A stretch of DNA of 64,000 bases from Eumeta japonica (Eukaryota > Arthropoda > Insecta > Lepidoptera > Psychidae): positions 304,755 to 368,754 of the forward strand of contig BGZK01000531.1 in NCBI GenBank assembly GCA_005406025.1. The letters run 5' to 3'. This document shows positions 22,840 through 34,472 of the stretch, piece after piece. The translations under genes and the position numbers were made by a program. Under the pieces are notes generated by a model. That model was not told the DNA's origin. It ran no database searches and saw only the letters and a program-made list of their open reading frames with translations. Every line of letters starts with the position of its first letter. Within the stretch, counting starts at the first letter, position 1.

Positions 22840-23287
22840 CATGAGGTCCTCCTGGATGTGCTGGATCTTCGTCTTACTATTATAATCGAATTACAGTCTG
22901 TCCTAATATAACCTTGCCTTGCATGTTTGTAGTAAAGTATAATTACGTGTGGGGTGCTTTTTCGGAAAAATAAAGAAATAAATGATTCGTTTATTCTCAG
23001 GCTCTTTTAGGGTAGACAGAGAGAACAGGTTCAATAATTATTTTCTATCTTTTAATGCAGTACCTACCTACTTAAAAACGGTATATTGAAGTTCTTTTTT
23101 AACTAGTAAGTTATGAAGTTGTGCTTACCTACTTTCTCTATTATCAGATCAGTGCACTCACACGCTATTATTTTATTGTCATTAGAATTGCACACAAATG
23201 CCAAGTTTCTTGACAATCTGACAATTAAAAATTAATAAAAAGCTTATAAAAAATAAATTTTGAACATTGTACAAGGTGAAAGTAAAA

Positions 23288-23527
23288 TTAAAAACCGGCC
23301 AAGAGCATGTCGGACCATGCTCAGTTTAGGGTTCCGAAGAAGTTGCTATAAAGAAATGCATTACAAAGGAAAAACTACATTATTACACTTTTTCTATGTG
23401 TTCCGCTCAGAACAGTTATAAGCAATTTAATCCCTTATAACTAGAGAAACAAGGAGGTATGTCCACTACCACTATAAACTAGTGTAAACTAAAGGACACC
23501 AGAAAAAGAACATACCTTTATATGCAA
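23288..23527 (+). repeat. Dispersed repeat family A, copy 2 (5' part only)
   Basis: GGCCAAGAGCATGTCGGACC, AGGGTTCCGAAGAAG, TTATAAGCAATTTAATCCC and AAACTAGTGTAAACTAAAGG match 2420-2620 in order. The copy stops at 23527, exactly where the poly(A)-side of the minus-strand LINE begins, while the 3' half seen at 2630-3170 is missing here. Confidence 0.75.
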
Positions 23528-24790
23528 TTTTTTTTCCTTTTTTGCGACGAGGCGGACATAAAAAAATGCATAACGCACACCCGCGCGCTCGTGCACGCGG
23601 GTAGTGTGGAGGTGAAACCCATTGAAAATTTTCCCCTGAAGTTGGAATAATTTGGTCGGCAATAGCTGGATTTCTATAATAACTTCACCGAACGCGGCCG
23701 GATGACACGCGGGGGTGTCGACGGCACGTGACTTGTCCTATGGGCGATTCCTTAAGAAATCGCTTCGACATTGGAGTCACTGGATACCAATACGAGTCGG
23801 GTCCATTTTTACCTACCCGGCGCGAAAGCGGCCGGGTGGAGTAGGGGAGCTATGGTCTAAGACCTAACTAATAGAGGAATACCTACGCTTAGTCAGTCAT
23901 GTGTGTCGTAGACATTCATGAGACTATCTACTGCCGCTATAAGAGCGTCAGGTGGATCGGTAAGTACATTCCGTGGCCTACGGATAAAATGATGAAGGTG
24001 CGGTGGTTCGAAACAACTGCTGAACCAAGGAGCGCATTGGGATGAGATCCCGCGATGTCGAAGAATCGCTTGGATGCGTTCTTCATGTATTTAGCTATGT
24101 CTGGGATTTCTATGTACCTGTGAAGTATTGAGTTATGGGCGTACCAATGTGCATCCGTAGCGTCTCTACAAAATTTATTCTGAATAACTTGGAGCCTATC
24201 CAGTGCTTACGGGGCGGCGTGAGCGAAGACCGGGGACGCGTATGTCAATACCGTACCGTCTTTGGGTTCGAGGGAGGCTTTGTTCTGGATTTTTTCCTCT
24301 ATATGTTGAATATGAGCAATGTCATGCGGAGAGAAAAGCATGAGAGAATTAGGATTCGATATTATTCGCCAGGTACTCCGCTATCTCCGCCTCGTCTAGA
24401 GCAACGGAATTATACGGTTTTTGAGATGAGGTATAGGGATGTACCTCTCTGTTTTGAGTGATTTGGTGACCTTCCAAAACGTATTGTGTGACGGTGTAAT
24501 TTCCTCCATGAGATCGCTATAGTTTTCATTTCGGACTTCTTCAACGTGAGCCCTCACTCGGCGTTGGAGTGCTCGAGCTCTGGATCTGTGTTCTGCAGTG
24601 GGGTATGAGCTTCGTTTTTTGCTCTTATCAATTCAAGAACGTCCGCCGAGAGCCTCTTGCGATCCGAGGACGCCGGAACCTTCGTCCGATTTTCTCAACT
24701 ACTATCATGATGTGGTCGGTAAGAGCACCTATGGCAGAGTCTATTTCGTCAGTTATACTAATGTCGTCGGGAAGGTTCACTAGTAGCCAT
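23528..24790 (-). pseudogene. Jockey-like LINE, internally deleted, minus strand
   Basis: Read on the minus strand from 24783, a frame ends the endonuclease region (DDISITDEIDSAIGALTDHI), then gives ADVLELIRAKNEAHTPLQNT, RVRAHVEEVRNENYSDLMEE and ITPSHNTFWKVTKSLKTE, the linker that normally precedes the RT domain. After PHDIAHIQHIEEKIQNKASL it jumps directly to TVLTYASPVFAHAAP, RDATDAHWYAHNSILHRYIE, KYMKNASKRFFDIAGSHPNA and, after another shift, FIRRPRNVLTDPPDALIAAV. The stop is at 23893-23895. The jump removes the whole RT catalytic core, so no F/YxDD box is present. A GC-rich 3' UTR and an A-rich tail (plus-strand T run at 23528-23545) follow. The clade assignment rests on the conserved C-terminal HPN(A/P)L motif. 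Several frameshifts; dead. Confidence 0.85.
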
Positions 24791-26289
24791 TAAAGACCAG
24801 ATTCTTTGCACATATTGCAGTGTTATTCCCTAATTTCTAACCGTCAAGGAGATTAATTTAACCCTTAATTTCCAACTATCAAGCTAAACAGTATGAAATG
24901 ATGCCCCCAGACGCATACATCTGAATGAAAAAAAGTGGAAACATACTATACGTGCCTATAACATTTGAGGATATCGATTTTTCTGAGATACCATTATTAG
25001 ATTCTGACATGGTAACAAAGGAACCACTTCGTAAGTATGCTCTTTCGAATAAAAAAATAATTTTCACAATCGGTTCACAAATGACCGAGATATCGAGTAA
25101 TATACATATAAAAACAAAAATTTGAGTTACTCGTCCTTTTATTGAAGTTGACCAAAAATTATTTCAAGCACAAGTAGTTAAACGAATGAGGTTCTACAAT
25201 ATTCACATAGACAACTTTTTATTACATGAAACTAGGGATCACAGCGGATAATCGCTCGAGATTAAAGACTGGCGGTATTGTAAAGTTAGGCTGTGTTAAA
25301 ATTGAAAAACCATTTGTTCATATTTATTAGACTTTTTTTTGTAAATGTTACTGAAGGCAAATTAATTAATTAATCAAAGGTACACACACAATTCTTTACT
25401 CTTTAAAGTAAACTATTCCTACTGACAACTAGGCGTTGGGCATTAAATATCATTATAATCAAGTTATCAAAAGTTAAATTATTGAATTCTTCAGAAACCG
25501 GGTATAGTGTTGAAAAGTACTTATGTTATTTAAAATTGTAGTATTATTGAGTAGAATTATTTTATTGCAGAAAGAGAAGATTAACTAAGACACAAATTTT
25601 ATTAAAATGAATCTGAACTTAGAACGTTTGTTGAATTATAGACAAAATCGATCAAGTACGAGTTGAAATCGCTTCAAGAGGGTTCTGTCAGTCGTTCAGT
25701 ACTGTAAATCATTGCATTAGTCCTCAGTAAATGAAATAACACATCTTATATATTTTTGTGCTTGTTTTACATTTCCCATGGAAAAAATACTTCCTATAAA
25801 TAAGGGTTTTTTGTATGTAATTTCAAAATATTAGGCTCTGTTGTTTTGAAAATAAAGAGGACTAATAAATTTTTGTGTATTTTCTTTAATGCTTTTTAAA
25901 ACATGCATTTTAAAATTATAAGAAAATGTATTTTTGTTTTCCATAATTAAACTTACAATGATTATAATTACTATAAAATTTAAAATAAACTTTATTCATA
26001 TAAAGTATTCGACAGTATTTTTTTGCTGAAAGTATGAAATAGCCCCTTATAATTAAACTTTTAAATTAGGATTCGTTTATTTGTGATACACATTCATGAT
26101 TCGTGATTCGCTTAATTTTGTGTAAACCGTATTGAATCGATCATGCGTCTTTTGCGCAAAAAATCATAATCTCCTTTTTTATAACAACTTTGCCAAAGAA
26201 ACATTGAAGTAGTCGTTTCTGAAAAAAGTAGCTCAGAACATAAACGTGCAAATTTACGAACAACTTTAGCACTTAGTAATATGATGCAT
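24791..26289. other. AT-rich stretch, nothing recognised
   Basis: Chance frames only. Confidence 0.4.
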
Positions 26290-26420
26290 GCGCTAAACCT
26301 CACCCACCCCGTCATCCGAGGCAGGCACGCGGCGGATGTCGGCAGGCAGTCAGTGCCTAACAAGTCCGCTGCGGGTCCGTCCGTCTTCGCTCGGTTGACG
26401 ACGGACGCGCGGCTTTAGAG
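26290..26420. other. Short GC-rich islet
   Basis: CpG-rich patch at 26300-26412 with GGCAGGCACGCGG and CGGCAGGCAGTCAG near-repeats. A second GC patch lies at 26823-26882. No coding support. Confidence 0.3.
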
Positions 26421-27245
26421 ATTTAAGTATTTTGTAATAAAGTGCTACGTTTACGATATTGACGTTTTTGTGTCTGTAGTAACATTGTGTCTGATTAATA
26501 TTGAAGTGTTTAATAACAATGCCTTTCGCTGCAATGGAATATGTAAACATGATTTATTATTGGGGAGTTTACAGAATCGCTGCGGCTCTAAGACTTCATA
26601 ATGAAACTTACTCTGACAGTCAACAACTTGCGAATCTATAAATAATATTGCGTGCTGTTTATCGTTTACGCAATAATTTGCCTTAGTTTTCGTTGTTTGT
26701 TTAGAGGTGAGTGGAACACATATGAAAAATCAGAGATAAATGTAAACCTACGGCGACAGCATCAAGTTTCATTTGTAGGTAAGTGATTAGATAAATTCTT
26801 TAAACAATACATAGCATAACCCGATCGTCCCGTTCCAGGGCGCGGCGCGCGCGGTGCTTAGGCGCGTGAGCGCCGTCTAGCCGAACATTTCCTAGGGTTT
26901 TCTCTATAATAATCTTATATTATTTGTAAGTATATTTTCAATTATATGTTTTTATTATAGTTACTTTGGCAAAGTTGTTCTAAAAAGGAGGAGATTATGA
27001 ATATTTGCGGAAAGATGCATGATCGATTCCATCCTGTATACTAATTCGTAATTTTTGTCGTGTGGTAGATTTGAAGAAAAGAAAGGATTGTGACAAATAG
27101 ATAGATGAACCAGACATGAGGTAATACTATAAGTTTGCCGTTTTTTCATGGAGTGTACGGAACCATAAAAAAAGAAGACGGATAGAAGGCGGTTTAAATT
27201 TCGGCATCTTCTTGAACAGTGTTCAAAAACATATTAAATAAAATA
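26421..27245. other. Intergenic, no gene recognised
   Basis: Apart from the GC patch at 26823-26882, nothing recognised. Confidence 0.4.
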
Positions 27246-27309
27246 CAGAATATTCATTCTGCGAATTCTGTATTCGCGAATTCCGTAAATGAATATTTAC
27301 GGAATTCGC
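27246..27309. repeat. Chain of three hairpins
   Basis: CAGAAT/ATTCTG (27246-27261, loop ATTC), GCGAAT/ATTCGC (27261-27277, loop TCTGT) and a perfect 15-bp hairpin GCGAATTCCGTAAAT (27276-27290) with 27295-27309 (loop GAAT) follow each other without a gap. Confidence 0.85.
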
Positions 27310-27549
27310 TTTTGATTTGTGGTTCTCAATATTTACACTTTCTATACCTGAAATCCTTTATTACTAGCGATAAACTGTCAAAAGCAAAAGTAGCCTTCAA
27401 ATCCAACAATCTTTATTTTATGGAGCTCACCGCAAACTTTAGTATGAAAGAACATATATCTTATTGCATTAACTGACGTCATATAAAAATAGCTTTTGCC
27501 TGGGTCTCCGCTCTTGTACGTGTATTCTGGGACCACACTGATTTCAAAA

Positions 27550-27875
27550 GTCGAGACCTGAAGAGATCGAGGTCGAAAATAGAACTAAAATCAAAATTAA
27601 GTGTAAGACTAAAATTAGACTGAAAAGCGTGTTCGGAAATAGAATAAGGAGCAATATCGAGACCAGAATTCAGAGAGGGACTAGAATGGTAATCTGCTTA
27701 GATCGAGACCGCAATCTGAATCGAGAGAGAGACAGGTCTGTATTGAAACTGGGATCAGAACCGAGAACGGGATATGGATCGTGATCTTAATTAAAATCGT
27801 AATCGGTGGATATAAGATGAAGGAATTCATTTTTTACCCACGCCGGCGGAAGCTGGTATGAATATAAACTGTCAA
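27550..27875 (+). repeat. Dispersed repeat family B, copy 2
   Basis: A degenerate GAGACCxGAAATCGxAA-type tract (27555-27805) is followed by GGATATAAGATGAAGGAATT, CATTTTTTACCCACGCCGGC and GGAAGCTGG (27807-27857). Same strand and order as copies 1, 3 and 4. The hairpins of copy 1 are absent. Confidence 0.65.
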
Positions 27876-28049
27876 ATGAGCACTTTGTTATATTTAAATG
27901 AAACATACATGTGCATAAAATAATTCTGAGAACAATTAATATGAAATACGTTCTTTCAAACAATTTCTTTAACATGACATACAGACTGAGCCGGAACGAA
28001 TCGGTGATCGCATAAAAGTCGATTTCTCGGTGATATTTACCCGTACCTA

Positions 28050-28440
28050 TCTCCTTGCTGAAGCGATGCGGAGGGGGCAGAAGGTGCGGAGGGGCACGTA
28101 TCGAACGCTAGTCGCGTACCGTGCAGTAATATTTTTACGAGCAGGTTTTATTGTTGACGCACAATAAATTCGTCAACGCGCCCATAGGTCAGGCCGTAGG
28201 TATGCCGGTCTTCCCCTCCCCCCCCTTGCCCCACTCCCTAGCCGCCTAGCTCTGTCTATGAGCACGGACGACACGAAAAGTTGTCGCGCCCCGAAACGAG
28301 ATAAGATAATATCGGCGCATGCATGCGGTGTGAAAACCCACGGCCTATCACAATAGCAGCAATCAATGATTCCATTTTAATTCACACGATAAATATAATG
28401 CGATATGTAAATTCACGTACAGTCGTTTGATGGAATAATT
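28050..28440. promoter_or_regulatory. GC-rich island with clustered TF-like motifs
   Basis: The islet contains TTTACGAG (28134-28141), tandem GATA words AGATAAGATAA (about 28299-28309) and a C-run (28207-28230). Short islands of GC alternate with ATAAA words. The regulatory reading is inference from motif density only. Confidence 0.3.
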
Positions 28441-29305
28441 GCTATAAATAACTATACGGTCAGCTAGAGCGGCTAGAGTAAAGCCGCGGACTATTGCAAG
28501 TGTTAGGTTAAAAGTTTTCATTTTATTGCCTGTATACGTATCTTAAGCTATGTCGCACCGGAATGCATTTCATTCTACTATGAGCTATTGTTTAGATCCG
28601 CTATTCACTCCATATTTTGTATTAAAATATTTAATTTTAATTTTTCCTATTATTATATTATATACATGTTATAAATTATATTTCTATATTACTTTTTGTA
28701 TTATTGAATTCTTATAAACTTCTCTGCATTTTAAAATAACCAATCATATTTGTGTCGTTAGTACCTGTGTCAGTATGAATTAATTAATATTACGAGATGA
28801 GCAGTGTCTAATTAATGAAGTTATTTACTTTTTATTGTTTCTTTAATTAAAGCTCCTTAAGGAAGAAGTGTAATTATTTTTAAATTTCCATAAATTACAA
28901 TCAAAGCATGATAGCTCTTAATCGTTGATTAGACAAGTATACTTTGTATTATTACGTAATACTGTAGTATTACATACTACATAAATACATGAAGTAGCTG
29001 TTTAATTATTCCTTATACTATACAATAAAAATATGATTTGTTGTTTTTCCAAGAGATAGTAAGTGATCTCGAATGGTTTATTTCTTAACGTGTTGTTTTA
29101 ATTGTACTAATTTTATTTTTCTTGTTTTTTACACCCAATCTACCTTTATCATTAAATAATATATAATTTTGCAGTATCGCTTTTTGACTCTAGTATACTA
29201 AAGATTTATTTTCTAACACTGGATATAATTCTAGTCAAATTTACTTAATAGTGACTAATATCTAATCTTCTTTAATTTTTAACCGAGTTCTTTTCTAGTC
29301 TTTTT
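28441..29305. other. Strongly AT-rich stretch, nothing recognised
   Basis: No supported feature. Confidence 0.45.
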
Positions 29306-29720
29306 TTAACCGACTTCAAAAAAGGAAGATTTTTTGAAGTTTTTCAAATATGTTGATAGATAGTTTAGTCAATTGTACACTGGTTTCTAAAATTATTTTG
29401 TGTTTGGAAGGGTATGTCATCTAGATGGACTCATAGGCATCAAAATAGGATTTGATGTAGAGATTCTGAGAAAGTGTTAATATAGCCTCGAATGTTGCAG
29501 GCACGCTAATATATTTGAGATTTTCATTAGTTATTCAAGTGTTTGCGTCCGGGAATCTTTATCTTGTATTGCTGAGCTGATTATAGAATCCACAGCAGTC
29601 TTTAATGGTTAGGAGTTAGGGGATAATATTGCGTGGCAATTTCTATTTATGCCTAGTACTTTATGTAGACATTTGGACGGTGATTCGTAGTTGAATGTCG
29701 ATAAAGAATAATAATAAGAG
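29306..29720 (+). repeat. Common lepidopteran repeat (ACCGACTTCAAAAAA type)
   Basis: Starts AACCGACTTCAAAAAAGGAA (29308-29327). The body includes TCTAGATGGACTCATAGGCA and AGAATCCACAGCAGTCTTTA with TGGTTAGGAG. I recall this layout from multi-copy lepidopteran elements. The 3' boundary is uncertain. Confidence 0.5.
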
Positions 29721-32059
29721 TAGATATATCACGCCAAAGTGACGCCCTCTGATCAATACATACCTCTCTAGGAAATAAGCGAGAGGTTTATGGTGAAATT
29801 CATACTGTAAAATCTACAAAAGTTCAATTTAGTAATAATTTAAGTCATATTTACCCACTGTCTCGAATTGTCTCAATAAAAGTATCTGGTTTAAAATAGA
29901 ATAGAATACAATCAATTTTTATTGTTTATCATTTCGGTTACAATGTATATACATATCATTACATTTAGATTCGCTTAGCGGCCGACGAAAGCAATATTGT
30001 GTAGTTGTTATAGGCAATATTTTATAATGTATATTGCACGCGTCAAAACGCCAAATATTTGAGGTATCACATTACTCTCAACTTGTCAAAAACAAGTGCT
30101 ATCTTGAACTTTGATCGCCTCTTATTTATGTATTTCATACTTATACTTTAATACGAGTACACTGATGTGTAGAAAAACTATCCTTTTAATACAATTATAA
30201 TAACAAATTAACATTTACTCTTTACTTATATAAAGAAAAATCAATTGAAAAAAATCTATTGACGTCCGTGTATGTATGTAAAGATACCGTGTGTGGATAC
30301 AATAATGTCCGAAATATAGAGATCATAATTTTATTCACTTTAGACTTGCTTGCTTGCCTTGATTTCATATTGAAAATGGCTACTTAGTAAAATGTCGTTT
30401 AATTAATATTAATAAAAATCTAAAATCGACTCGTATTTTGTATAGTGTACGTCTCATAACGAGAAGTGTTTGAAATAGCGCATTTCTACATGTATGAATA
30501 AATAAAGTTTAGCTTTAGGCCCCGGATTGGCCTAAGTAGGGCCTGACTATAAGTGCGCTATTAGTCAGTTGATTTACAATTACAGCCTACTGCGCACGCG
30601 TTATGATCCTCTCGTTCAAATCGGAAATGCCGCGAAGTTTAAAATTAAAATTATAGAGAAATAGTTATTTTTTGTTTATACAATTTTTACGTTTTCGAAT
30701 GAGCGGGACGTCTCATTCCCTTTGAATTTTTCAAATTTTATATATAATTAAGTTCTGAAGCTAATTTTTTTACATTTTATGCTCTACAGGGAGGAATCGT
30801 TCATTTGCAGAACGGTTTTTTTCCTCTCCCTGGGCTTTATATATTCGATTTCTCCATGTTTACTACTGGCCAACATATGGGATTGAAATGGTCATAACGG
30901 GTGTATACTTTCTCAGGATCTTTCAGAACCCTGTATGTACACTGCGCAGGCTTCATGAGCATATCAGCACAGTGAAGGTCGTGGATATGCCAAGGGTCCT
31001 GCTAAAGTATTTATTTCCCGCAGATTGTGCGTAGCTGTGTGTTATCGTGGGAAATTACTGCAGATTTAAGGGCAATCCGATATTGCCTTTCTAACTTGAC
31101 AGTATTTGTTTTGTTCACTCTCGGTAACAGTCGCAGTATTCCATTATACAACACTGAGAGAAAGCGGGTTCATATAACAGTCAATTTAGTCTCGAGTTCA
31201 GCTTTTGGATACCATCCTATACGATTGATCTTAGCATGCTTCGGACTTGTTGAATTCGCAGATTATGTATTTTATATGTTTATTTATAGTCAAGTGTTTT
31301 TCAAACCAGAAACGTAAGAATTTTACTTATATTTTGTATTTGATCTCTTCCAGGCGGGTACACAGAGATTCAAACAGGGTATGCAAAGCTAAAAGAAACT
31401 TCCCAGTTTCAGCATTGTTTCGGTTATGCAAAGTATAAAGATACTTACTGTCGCATCGATGGGCCACCAACCAAAACAATGCTCAAACTAGTGGTTTTTT
31501 AAAATTTTGCATACCTCTTTTAAAATTTTGTGCACGCCTCTGATCTCTTCGCCAGGTTAAATTTTGACGGTCGGTTTATATTTCATTTTTGTTGAAAGCA
31601 TAAAGCTCATTAAGTTTTTTTCTATTGCTCCCTGGTCACCATTCATCGTAATATTTGAATATTTCAGTCAGTGCCTGTTCAAGACATAACACAATACCTC
31701 CTAAATCCTTACATATAGATATGTCGGAGATATACAGATTGAAAAGGTTGTCGTTGCATTTGTGACATCAGTCTTCATTACCCACCAGCGGTCTGGTGTG
31801 GACGCCCGAATTTCCCAGTGTTACAAAAAAAATGGTTTTCTATAAAGTCGGTTTACGGACGACAATTTTACGTGATAACGTCATAAGAAAACATTGACGA
31901 AAAATTGCATACTTTTATGAATTGAATTTAATTATTATTACTAAATTATCATTATTTTGTATAATACAAAGAAGGAGTTAATTGAAATTGTAATAAGCAT
32001 TGGAAACCACGTTAACTTTTCATTTCACTTTATAAACATTTGACAAAACGTTTCGCGTG
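29721..32059. other. Intergenic, no gene recognised
   Basis: AT-rich. An imperfect hairpin lies at about 30787-30833 (CAGGGAGGAATCGTTC against GAACG, TTCC and CTCCCTG). ORFs at 31027-31438 are not recognisable. The sequence TTTTAAAATTTTG occurs twice near 31498-31530. Confidence 0.4.
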
Positions 32060-32345
32060 TAGGTTGTGTGCGGCCGCTGGCTCTCTTCTACTTGCGCGCA
32101 TCGGCCGATGGAGTGGAAGAGAGATAGATGCGTCACAAGTCAAACGCTTAGGCTGATCGTGACTCTCTATCGCTTCTTGTGCGCTCTCGTTTGCATGTTG
32201 AGCTCAGGTGGAACGTGACAATGAGAAATGCTTTTTCTTGCGTGCAGCCGGCGCTCATCGATTTATAAGACGTTATCACGACAAAAAATATTGTGGGCGC
32301 ATACGCGCCCGCCGCTGAAACATATGCATGTTTCAGCGGGAAGCG
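32060..32345. other. Mixed GC islet with two tandem hairpins
   Basis: A CpG-containing islet (32062-32110, 32294-32340). At its 3' end GGGCGC/GCGCCC (32295-32310, loop ATAC) is followed after one base by the perfect 12-bp hairpin CCGCTGAAACAT (32312-32323) with 32328-32339, loop ATGC. Confidence 0.6.
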
Positions 32346-33289
32346 TTTCAAACTTAACACAAAACAATATTCAAACATATAACAAAACACAAAACCGTAG
32401 CGTCTGTACACTGAAAATATGTTTGATAACCTGAATGTTTGTGATGTAGGGAGGTATGTAATAAACTTTTTTTTTTATTTTGTCTCTCTGAACACGTTAA
32501 TCTCCAGAACTACAGACGAATTTTTATGGTGTTTTCACAGGTGACTTAAGAGTAGAGCGGCGAAACATAATAAGTTCAATTGCGTCACAATTTGTTCACG
32601 GGAAATAAGTCGCCTTTTGATATGCGCTCCTAGAGAAATAAATTTCACGCGTATAAAGTCACGGAAACTGCTAGTATCTTATGAGTATACTGATGCAGTA
32701 TACTTATATTCCTTACGTGAACGATCTGATATTGATTTTACCGCTTTGTATGACATTCAAGTGCTATAGTGAAATTAAATCAAATGTTTCTATAGGTGTG
32801 TTTTGCCTTAACGTCTGAGGAGTCATCGTTGTCTATTGCTATCTTAAAATTGACTGAAATTCACTTCAATTGTATTGTTTAGTGCTGGTACATGGCTATT
32901 TTATTTTGACCATATTTCATTTTTATGTTTGATAAGGAAACCTTTGCGAACTGTTTACATTATCAATCGGTAGTATGAGTTTTTATAATTATTCTAACTA
33001 TATTTTGTCTCACCATATTGAACGATAGGTTTTTAACATAAAAAATTATATACTGATAATACTACAGATAAAGTCTAATGGATAATGTGGATTAATTTGT
33101 GATTTCAGTACGATAGTAACGTGTCACGAATAAGTCCGCTTCGTCGCGGTTCACATGTCCTTAATGCATTTCGTAATGACGCACGACATTTCTAATATGG
33201 AGTATAACAGTATCGGATATTTATCGGAATGATTTCCGAGAATCGAGTAAGTAAGTACGCGCATTCTACGGTACGACAAAAAGTGCATT
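32346..33289. other. AT-rich stretch, nothing recognised
   Basis: A 10-bp stem with one wobble occurs at about 32672-32699 (ATGAGTATAC/GTATACTTAT). Otherwise nothing. Confidence 0.4.
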
Positions 33290-33560
33290 TACGGCGCGAC
33301 ACACGCCGCCGTCCGCCGGCCGTCATTAGGCGCGGTCTTTTCCCAGCGGCCCGGGCGGCGGGCGGCGGGCGGCGCGCGGCGGGCGCGCTAACCAGATAAC
33401 TAGCGGGGCGGGACGCGCTGACTCAGCTCTTTCACACGCTCTCTTCCCATGTTTCCAGGTGCCGCCGTGAGTCGACTCCTCGCCCGCAGCGGGCCACCGC
33501 CGATGACGCGCTGCGGTCGCCCCGCGACGACCTCGTGCTGTCGCCGCTACCGCCACCTGC
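33290..33560. other. GC-rich, CpG-rich island
   Basis: CpG-dense with GGGCGGC tandem words (33351-33385). The 76-codon minus frame is Arg/Ala-rich and appears composition-driven. Confidence 0.35.
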
Positions 33561-34179
33561 CGGGTGGTTTCGGTTTGTTTTGAAAATGGGAACGATTACT
33601 TTTTGTTATAGAGGAATAAAGATTTTTGTTTTTTTAATTACCGGTCCTACGTCCGTCTTCTAGAAATAATTTTATACAGACAACAGGTGAATGCGTTTCG
33701 TACGTAATATTTCAATAATTATCAATAAGTTACGGAAGGTTTATTTGATTTGAGTAAGCGATAGTTAAGAAAGATATAAATATACCTTCTGTCTACTTAA
33801 CCAGAAGCGAAAAACAGTGGCGAAATTTAACAAACCAACTATCACTTCGCCATAACTTTACAGGATCCGTAACAACTTATGAAAGTAACTATTTAGAAAA
33901 GAATTCGAAAGGCGAGGAAAAAATCATCATTCGGATAAACGAATAAAAATTATTTTCATAGATTCAAAATCCTCCAAACCTTGACAAAAGTATCTCTGCT
34001 CGAAACGAGATTTCAAATACAACGGTGACCGATAGACAATGAAGTAGTATCACGAGTGACATTTTTTTCTTCATTTAGAGTTGTCTGCTTAAACGACTTG
34101 AATGCTATAATAAAGGTTACCGGATAAATTAGGAACTGTTTTCGGTGGACGTAAAATTATATGTATTAACTCAATCACT
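33561..34179. other. AT-rich stretch, nothing recognised
   Basis: No supported feature. Confidence 0.4.
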
Positions 34180-34472
34180 GTGACGGCGGAGGATTCGCGC
34201 GTCGACGAGTCACCGCAACTTGTTTACGTCGCGCCGTCGAGACCGCGTCGATACCGCGATAGTTATAATGAGGCGCGCAGTCACCTCGCGCGCGTCGACC
34301 ACATACCACCCGCCCGCCGCCCGCGCGACCACGGCCGCGACCCTGACGCGCGACCACAGCGCGCCCTGACGCGCGATCGTGCAACGCACCCTGTGAACCC
34401 ACGGCCGCATGCGACCGCGGCCTCTGGCTACTCTAGCGCTCAGTCATGAACGTGCGGCTACAGCAGGTAGGT
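34180..34472 (+). promoter_or_regulatory. GC-rich island ending in a strong splice-donor match; candidate first exon
   Basis: A CpG-rich block (34180-34430) with repeated CGCGCGACCAC/GACGCGCGA words ends in TCAGTC (34440-34445, insect initiator-like) and ATGAACGTGCGGCTACAGCAG followed by GTAGGT (from 34467). CAG|GTAGGT is a near-ideal 5' splice site. If real, this would be a non-coding or just-coding (MNVRLQQ) first exon of a gene continuing to the right. No acceptor or downstream coding exon is identifiable, so this stays speculative. The open frame across 34180-34449 is GC-driven and reads into a stop before the donor. Confidence 0.2.

Larger units (their letters stand above)
22687..23060. 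mobile_element. Foldback (long-TIR) non-autonomous element
   Basis: A left terminal block at 22687-22749 (CTGC at 22687-22690; core TCTCTCTGTCTACTCCAATA) is the inverse of 22999-23060 (core TTAGGGTAGACAGAGAGAAC; GCAG at 23057-23060). The best 46-bp part is roughly 80% identical by eye. The interior has no transposase and carries two perfect hairpins next to the left arm. I could not identify a clear target-site duplication, so the superfamily is open. Confidence 0.7.

Noticed and set aside
34175..34449. Overlapping frames in all orientations over a GC island
   Set aside because: Same composition effect; stops lie just before the splice-donor-like site.
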